From assembly GCA_937949945.1 (NCBI GenBank), contig CALFEQ010000089.1, positions 3,629-67,628 of the forward strand: a stretch of 64,000 bases of DNA. The letters run 5' to 3'. The notes beneath the pieces were generated by a model. That model was given only the letters and a program-made list of their open reading frames with translations. It was not told where the DNA came from and ran no database searches. Positions 60,701 to 64,000 of this stretch are shown in pieces; the stretch's first letter is position 1, and the number at the start of each line of letters is the position of its first letter. A program made the translations under genes and the position numbers. Origin of the DNA: an uncultured Myxococcales bacterium (lineage in GTDB: Bacteria > Myxococcota_A > Polyangia > Polyangiales > Polyangiaceae).

Positions 60701-62071
60701 GTGTCGACGCGCGTCGTCCGTCTCTCTCCGGTCGGGAGCGCGATCGTCCTCGAGGTGCCTCTCCTCGACGGCGAGTCGGTGACGACGGCGGACGTCCGCG
60801 TGTCCGGCGGAAAGGTGCTGCTCAACATCCCGCCGCAAGCCCGCGAGGTGAGCTGGCGCTCGGTGCTCGATCAGCGCTCGCCCATCGTGCTCACCGCGCC
60901 GAAGGAAGTCGGGTGGACCGAGCTCTGGCGGCTCGACATGAGCCCGATCTGGCACGCCGAGCTGTCCGGCATCCCCGTCGTTCACGCCGAGCCGGGCGCG
61001 ACCATCCCCGAGTTCCGGCCGTGGCCCGGAGAGTCGGCGACGGTGCACGTCAGTCGGCCCGCCGGCGTCGCAGGCAGCACGCTGACGATCGACGAGAGCA
61101 CGTACGCCCTCCGGCCGGGCCTCCGCGTGACGGACGCGACGCTGACGCTCTCGATCCGGTCGAGCCGCGGCGCGCAGCACACGATCACGCTCCCCGAAGG
61201 GGCCGCGCTCGAGTCCGTGGCGATCGGCGGCACGAGCGCGCCGATCCGCCAGGAGGGGCGCAAGGTCACGATCCCGGTCTCTCCCGGCTCGCAGACCGTC
61301 GAGCTACGCTGGCGCATGCCCGCGGCGATCGGCTTCTTCTTCCGCGCCCCGCCGATCGATCTCGGCGCGCCGAGCGTGAACGCGACGACGACGATCGCGA
61401 TGCCGAGCGGGCGCTGGATCCTCGCGCTCCACGGTCCGCGTCTCGGGCCTGTCGTCCTCTTCTGGAGCCTTCTGCTCGTCGTGCTCGCCGTCGCCGCTGC
61501 GCTCGGCGCCATGCGGCGGACGCCGCTCGCGACCTGGCAGTGGCTCCTTCTCGCGATCGGGCTCTCGCAGGTGCACGTCGTCGCCGCGGCGTTCGTCGTC
61601 GTGTGGCTGCACTTGCTCGCGTGGCGCGAGCGGACCGACCTCGGTCGCATCGCGTTCAACCTGCGGCAGCTGGCGATCGTGCTCACGACGCTGATCGCGT
61701 GCATCGTGTTGATCGTGGCCGTGCACCAGGGGCTGCTCGGTCATCCGGACATGCAGATCCGCGGGAACATGTCGTATGCGGGCGAGCTGCGCTGGTTCAC
61801 GGACCGGAGCGAGCCCGCGCTGCCGAGCCCGCTCGTCGTGAGCGCGCCGATGTTCGTCTATCGCGCGGCCATGCTCGCGTGGGCGCTCTGGCTCGCGCTC
61901 TCGATCGTGCGCTGGCTCCGCTGGGGCTTCGGCGCCTTCTCCGCAGGAGGCTTCTGGAAGCGGCGACCGCCGCCGCCTCCGGCGCCTCCGATGCCTCCGC
62001 ATCGCGTCCCCGTGCCGCCTCCGTACCCTCCGCAAGGGCCGATCGGCGGAGCACCTCCTCCCGCGCCGTGA
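57764..62071 (+). CDS. Giant membrane protein of unknown family
   Basis: The product has 1435 residues. GGAGGGG precedes ATG 57764. A signal-like N-terminus is followed by a large extracytoplasmic, beta-rich domain (about 40-485). A membrane region comprises helices about 488-545 and 577-600, a Pro-rich loop to about 700, and helices about 740-766 and 778-798; the last ends LLPRAAEAQ like an internal signal peptide. A second beta-rich domain spans about 800-1220, a second membrane region about 1227-1390 with five or so helices, and a Pro-rich tail ends the protein. The two halves look like a duplication of a beta domain plus membrane bundle. I do not recognise the family. Confidence 0.88.
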   Translation: MVELDVRAPRASRAFLRALALAAILSVALLLARTARADGPMDPKTVPEPLRPWTAWALHGKTDALCPSLHGLGSVQCAWPARLDLVLDEKRGTFRQSWHVDARQWVPLPGDDKRWPLDVTVDGKRTVVIPREGVPSVELEPGDHVVAGAFAWDSLPESLQIPPQTALLGLVLRGKTVDHPNRDAKGTLWLQKTLTSEEGERLDFVVHRRVVDDVPLLLTTRIVLNVAGRNREVLLGKTLPPGFVPMALDSQLPARLEPDTRLRVQARPGTWTIELVARSEGPVQELRRPDPDGPWREGEEVWVFDARTNLRLVEVEGVPAIDPQQTSLPEEWKKLPAYPLGLRDSLRLVEKRRGDAEPPPDHLTLQRTLWLDFDGRGFTASDTLTGNLRRASRLEMLPPSVLGRVSIGGRDQFITHLEGDAAKTGVEVRQGELRVSADSRILADPSDLPAVGWNHDFHAVTATLHLPPGFRLLHATGVDDVPSTWIKHWSLLELFLVLVLSIAVWRLWGRAWGALSLVTFVLTFPESGAPRWVFVFVLVVEALVRALDRASKKAGEAPGRGLVISRKVAGGARAAAVTLLVLVTVPFLIEHVRAGLFPALSASGHVERSVFEDIDGASPVGGLARKEPAAPPPPVEPAPEAPPIADDEGRAGATNAPESKPTGGGQAELPKSRAPFVGFQGAASSSASSATSYVQFNAHVYDPASMVQTGPGLPRWTFTQVPLRWSGPVERGQRLHLYLLSPAMNALLAIVRAALLVALVLRLSPVRPRIERDGGGKRTLGFAAATLACLAILLLPRAAEAQVPPKEVLDELASRMLEKPACSPTCASSSRMLLEARPGVLRLRLEIEAAASTAVPLPTSAQWSPETVLLDGKPAKSLLRTEDGKVWLAVEKGWHQAVVEGPLPERELVHLGLPLKPHRVEAQAEGWRVEGIHEDGLADDNLQLTRIRGAADAGAVMEPGVLPPFVRVERTLLLGLDWQVSTRVVRLSPVGSAIVLEVPLLDGESVTTADVRVSGGKVLLNIPPQAREVSWRSVLDQRSPIVLTAPKEVGWTELWRLDMSPIWHAELSGIPVVHAEPGATIPEFRPWPGESATVHVSRPAGVAGSTLTIDESTYALRPGLRVTDATLTLSIRSSRGAQHTITLPEGAALESVAIGGTSAPIRQEGRKVTIPVSPGSQTVELRWRMPAAIGFFFRAPPIDLGAPSVNATTTIAMPSGRWILALHGPRLGPVVLFWSLLLVVLAVAAALGAMRRTPLATWQWLLLAIGLSQVHVVAAAFVVVWLHLLAWRERTDLGRIAFNLRQLAIVLTTLIACIVLIVAVHQGLLGHPDMQIRGNMSYAGELRWFTDRSEPALPSPLVVSAPMFVYRAAMLAWALWLALSIVRWLRWGFGAFSAGGFWKRRPPPPPAPPMPPHRVPVPPPYPPQGPIGGAPPPAP

Positions 62072-62177
62072 GCCTGCCGGGGTTCGGCCGGGCTCGCCGA
62101 TGCCGTGGCGCGATCGCGGGCGCCGCGTCGATGCGCCCGTTCGCGTCGTACGCCCGTCGTCCGGTACTCTAAAGGAC

Positions 62178-64000
62178 GTGCAGGACTCGCCCTGGACGGT
62201 GAGAGCAGGCCCCAAGAAAGGGGATCTCATCGCCCGCAAGTTCGTGATCGAGGAGCGCCTGGGCGAGGGTGCGACGGGCGTCGTCGTCGCGGCGCGCGAT
62301 CCGTCCTCCGGCAAGCGGGTCGCCATCAAGATCGCGCGGACCCCCGATCGCGAGAGCTCGTCGCGGTTCCAGCGGCACGCGCGCATGATGGCGCGCCTGA
62401 AAGGTCCGCACACCGTCCGCGTCGAGGACGTCGGAGAGACCCCCGAGGGCCTCCCGTTCATGGTGATGGAGCTGCTCGAAGGCCGGAGCCTCGGGGCGGT
62501 GCTCGCCTCGCTGGGGCCGCTGGCGCCCGACGACGCCCTCCGCTGGATGGCGGAGGCGTGCGACGCGATCGCGGAAGCGCACGACCTCGGGATCGTCCAT
62601 CGCGACATCCGGCCCGAGAACCTGTTCCTCCAGCGCAAGCCGAACGGCGAGGAGATCATCCGCGTGCTCGACTTCGGGCTCGCTCCGCCGATCCCGCGCA
62701 TCGACGAGTCCGAGGCGCGTCTCACGAAGGTCGGCGGGATCCCCGGCACGTCGCACTACATGGCGCCGGAGCAGGTCAAAGGCCTGAGGATCGACGCTCG
62801 CACGGACGTCTGGGGCGTGGGCGCTTGCCTCTACCGCCTCCTCACCGGGCGCTTCCCCTTCGACGGCATGACGCTCGCGCAGGTGATGAAGGCGATCGCC
62901 GACGACGAGCCCGCGGGGCTGCGCCCGGGACGGACGGAGCGAGGGATCACGCCGGCGGTTCAGGCCATCCTCCGCCGATGCCTCGCGAAGGTGCCGCGCG
63001 ATCGATTCCCGAACCTTCGCGAGGTGGCCTCCGCGCTGCGCGCGGCGCGCGAGGAGCTGCCCCGGATACCGAGCGCCGCTCCGAGCAGGCCGCCCGCAGC
63101 GGCCCGATTCGAGACGGATCGCATCTCCGCGGTGCCGACGGCGCCGACGCCCGAGCTCCTCGCGCCGCGCGTTCCACGCATCGGGCTGCCCTCCGAGCGG
63201 AGCAAGGTCGCCGATGCGACCGACGAAGAGCCGAGCGGGGTCGGGCCGCCGCCCACCGAACTCGTGCCGACCCCCCGCGTGGACGCGGCCGCGCGGGGCC
63301 CGATGGATACGGATCCCGAGGCGGCGGGGCCCACGATCCGCGAGCCGCCGGTCGGCGAGCCGCCGCCGACCACGGCGGTGCGCGAGTGGGCCGAGACGGC
63401 GATCGATCCGGCCGAGGTCGACGAGAGGCTCACGCGTCCGGAGCTCGTGCCGCCGACGGATCGAGCCACGATCGTGGAGGAGGTCCCCGCGGAGCTCGTC
63501 GCGGCGAGCCGACCGACGATGCTCGGCGAGGCGCCGCCGGTCTCCTCGCGCGGGACCCTGCCGATGATCGACCAGCCTTGGACCGCGAGCCCGGAGCCCG
63601 CCGCTCCGGCGACCGCGGGCGCGCCGGTGCCGCCGACGATGGCCGTCGCGGCGACGCCGCCGAGGCCGGCGGCCGCGCCGGTGCCGCCGACGATGGCCGT
63701 CGCGACGGCGCCGCCGACGATGGCCGTCGCGACGGCGCCGCCGACGACGGCGGTCGCGCCCGCGCCGCCGCCGATGACGAGCGCGCCCGACGGCGCGCCT
63801 GCGTCGACTCCAGCCCCCGCCTCGTCGTCCGGCGCGCCGTCGTCGTTCCTGGCATCGAGCGACGTCATCGCGGCGCCGCCTTCGTCGTCCGGCGCGCCGT
63901 CGTCGTTCGCGGCGTCGAGCGACGTCATCGCGGCGCCCGCGTCGTCACCCGTCGCCGCGCCGCAGGCCGGCGAGCCGCGGCCCTCACCGCCTTCGCCGTT
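62178..64000 (+). CDS. Ser/Thr protein kinase with long Pro/Ala repeat region, C-terminus beyond the right edge
   Basis: The visible part has 607 residues. The kinase domain (about 18-280) has LGEGATGVV, VAIK, a catalytic loop HRDIRPEN where the usual Lys is Arg, LDFGLA and MAPEQVKG. A region of low complexity follows, with repeats of PPTMAVATA (about 482-525) and two copies of a 20-residue SSSGAPSS(F/L)ASSDVIAAP-like unit (about 549-588). It probably leads to a membrane anchor or further domain past the edge. The start is GTG 62178 with AAAGGA close upstream; GTG 62199 is an alternative. Confidence 0.9.
   Translation, partial: MQDSPWTVRAGPKKGDLIARKFVIEERLGEGATGVVVAARDPSSGKRVAIKIARTPDRESSSRFQRHARMMARLKGPHTVRVEDVGETPEGLPFMVMELLEGRSLGAVLASLGPLAPDDALRWMAEACDAIAEAHDLGIVHRDIRPENLFLQRKPNGEEIIRVLDFGLAPPIPRIDESEARLTKVGGIPGTSHYMAPEQVKGLRIDARTDVWGVGACLYRLLTGRFPFDGMTLAQVMKAIADDEPAGLRPGRTERGITPAVQAILRRCLAKVPRDRFPNLREVASALRAAREELPRIPSAAPSRPPAAARFETDRISAVPTAPTPELLAPRVPRIGLPSERSKVADATDEEPSGVGPPPTELVPTPRVDAAARGPMDTDPEAAGPTIREPPVGEPPPTTAVREWAETAIDPAEVDERLTRPELVPPTDRATIVEEVPAELVAASRPTMLGEAPPVSSRGTLPMIDQPWTASPEPAAPATAGAPVPPTMAVAATPPRPAAAPVPPTMAVATAPPTMAVATAPPTTAVAPAPPPMTSAPDGAPASTPAPASSSGAPSSFLASSDVIAAPPSSSGAPSSFAASSDVIAAPASSPVAAPQAGEPRPSPPSP
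63621..63758 (+). repeat. Imperfect 27/30-bp tandem repeats in the kinase gene
   Basis: A 30-bp unit occurs identically at 63621-63650 and 63675-63704, followed by two 27-bp units (63705-63731 and 63732-63758) encoding nine-residue TAPPTMAVA-type repeats. They lie in the disordered linker. Confidence 0.8.
63822..63941 (+). repeat. Two 60-bp tandem repeats in the kinase gene
   Basis: Bases 63822-63881 and 63882-63941 are near-identical 60-bp units encoding 20 residues of the Ser/Ala/Pro linker. They differ at only a few positions. Confidence 0.85.

Noticed and set aside
63822..63941. 60-bp repeats as a CRISPR or mobile element
   Set aside because: They are direct, contiguous, in frame and translated as a Ser/Ala/Pro linker, without spacers.

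Overview
The window is high-GC DNA with the gene content of a Myxococcota genome, most likely a Polyangia-type (Labilithrix/Sandaracinus/Sorangium-like) bacterium. This is inferred from three Hanks-type Ser/Thr kinases, an FHA-domain sigma54-type regulator, a hybrid histidine kinase, about a dozen Cys-rich lipoproteins of unknown function, a SUMF1 protein with a MYXO-CTERM tail, and a multidomain acyl-reductase/ligase/acyltransferase. I saw no rRNA, tRNA, CRISPR array, IS element, prophage or integrase. The window looks like ordinary chromosomal backbone with lineage-specific genes.

Layout. 1-7 kb: a truncated, minus-strand FHA/AAA+ regulator, then pheS-pheT, a membrane-anchored kinase and a YkvA-like protein. 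7-12.5 kb: a minus-strand set (Gly/Pro-rich exported protein, kinase with coiled coil, beta-propeller-like lipoprotein), then a six-TM LptF/G-like protein and tatA. 12.5-16 kb: a Tat-exported dienelactone hydrolase, a serpin lipoprotein and a class I aminotransferase. 16.7-24.4 kb: Cys-rich lipoproteins, an aldehyde dehydrogenase and an Mrp ATPase. 24.4-30 kb: MoxR-like ATPase, outer-membrane barrel, FAD oxidase, PlsC acyltransferase, redoxin lipoprotein and a TPR-like protein. 30.5-39.8 kb: lipoproteins (one with four Cys repeats and a SUMF1 domain), a DUF885 peptidase, a PanE-like reductase with a small zinc-ribbon gene, an HlyC/CorC protein, and the MYXO-CTERM SUMF1 protein. 39.8-48.5 kb: overlapping epimerase and lipid-kinase genes, an SprT-like protein, a GT-C glycosyltransferase, lipoproteins, a phosphoesterase and the hybrid histidine kinase. 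48.5-64 kb: the 1571-residue lipid enzyme, a Cys-rich lipoprotein, an EEP nuclease/phosphatase, a LarA-like protein, a 1435-residue membrane protein of unknown family, and a kinase running off the right edge.

Themes. Much of the window concerns the cell envelope: lipoproteins, Tat export, lipid and glycan synthesis. Signalling is by Ser/Thr kinases and His-Asp relay. The most unusual non-coding signal is a set of paired, inverted arrays of 7-bp repeats flanking spacers of 78-396 bp. They occur at four loci, and three of the four use the same heptamer. At two loci both arrays lie directly beside the stop codons of converging genes. A fifth locus has a 53-bp inverted repeat of a different sequence. 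The protein-level candidates for new biology are the five-domain lipid enzyme, the giant membrane protein, the CxxxC-repeat lipoprotein and the regulator that lacks the GAFTGA loop.
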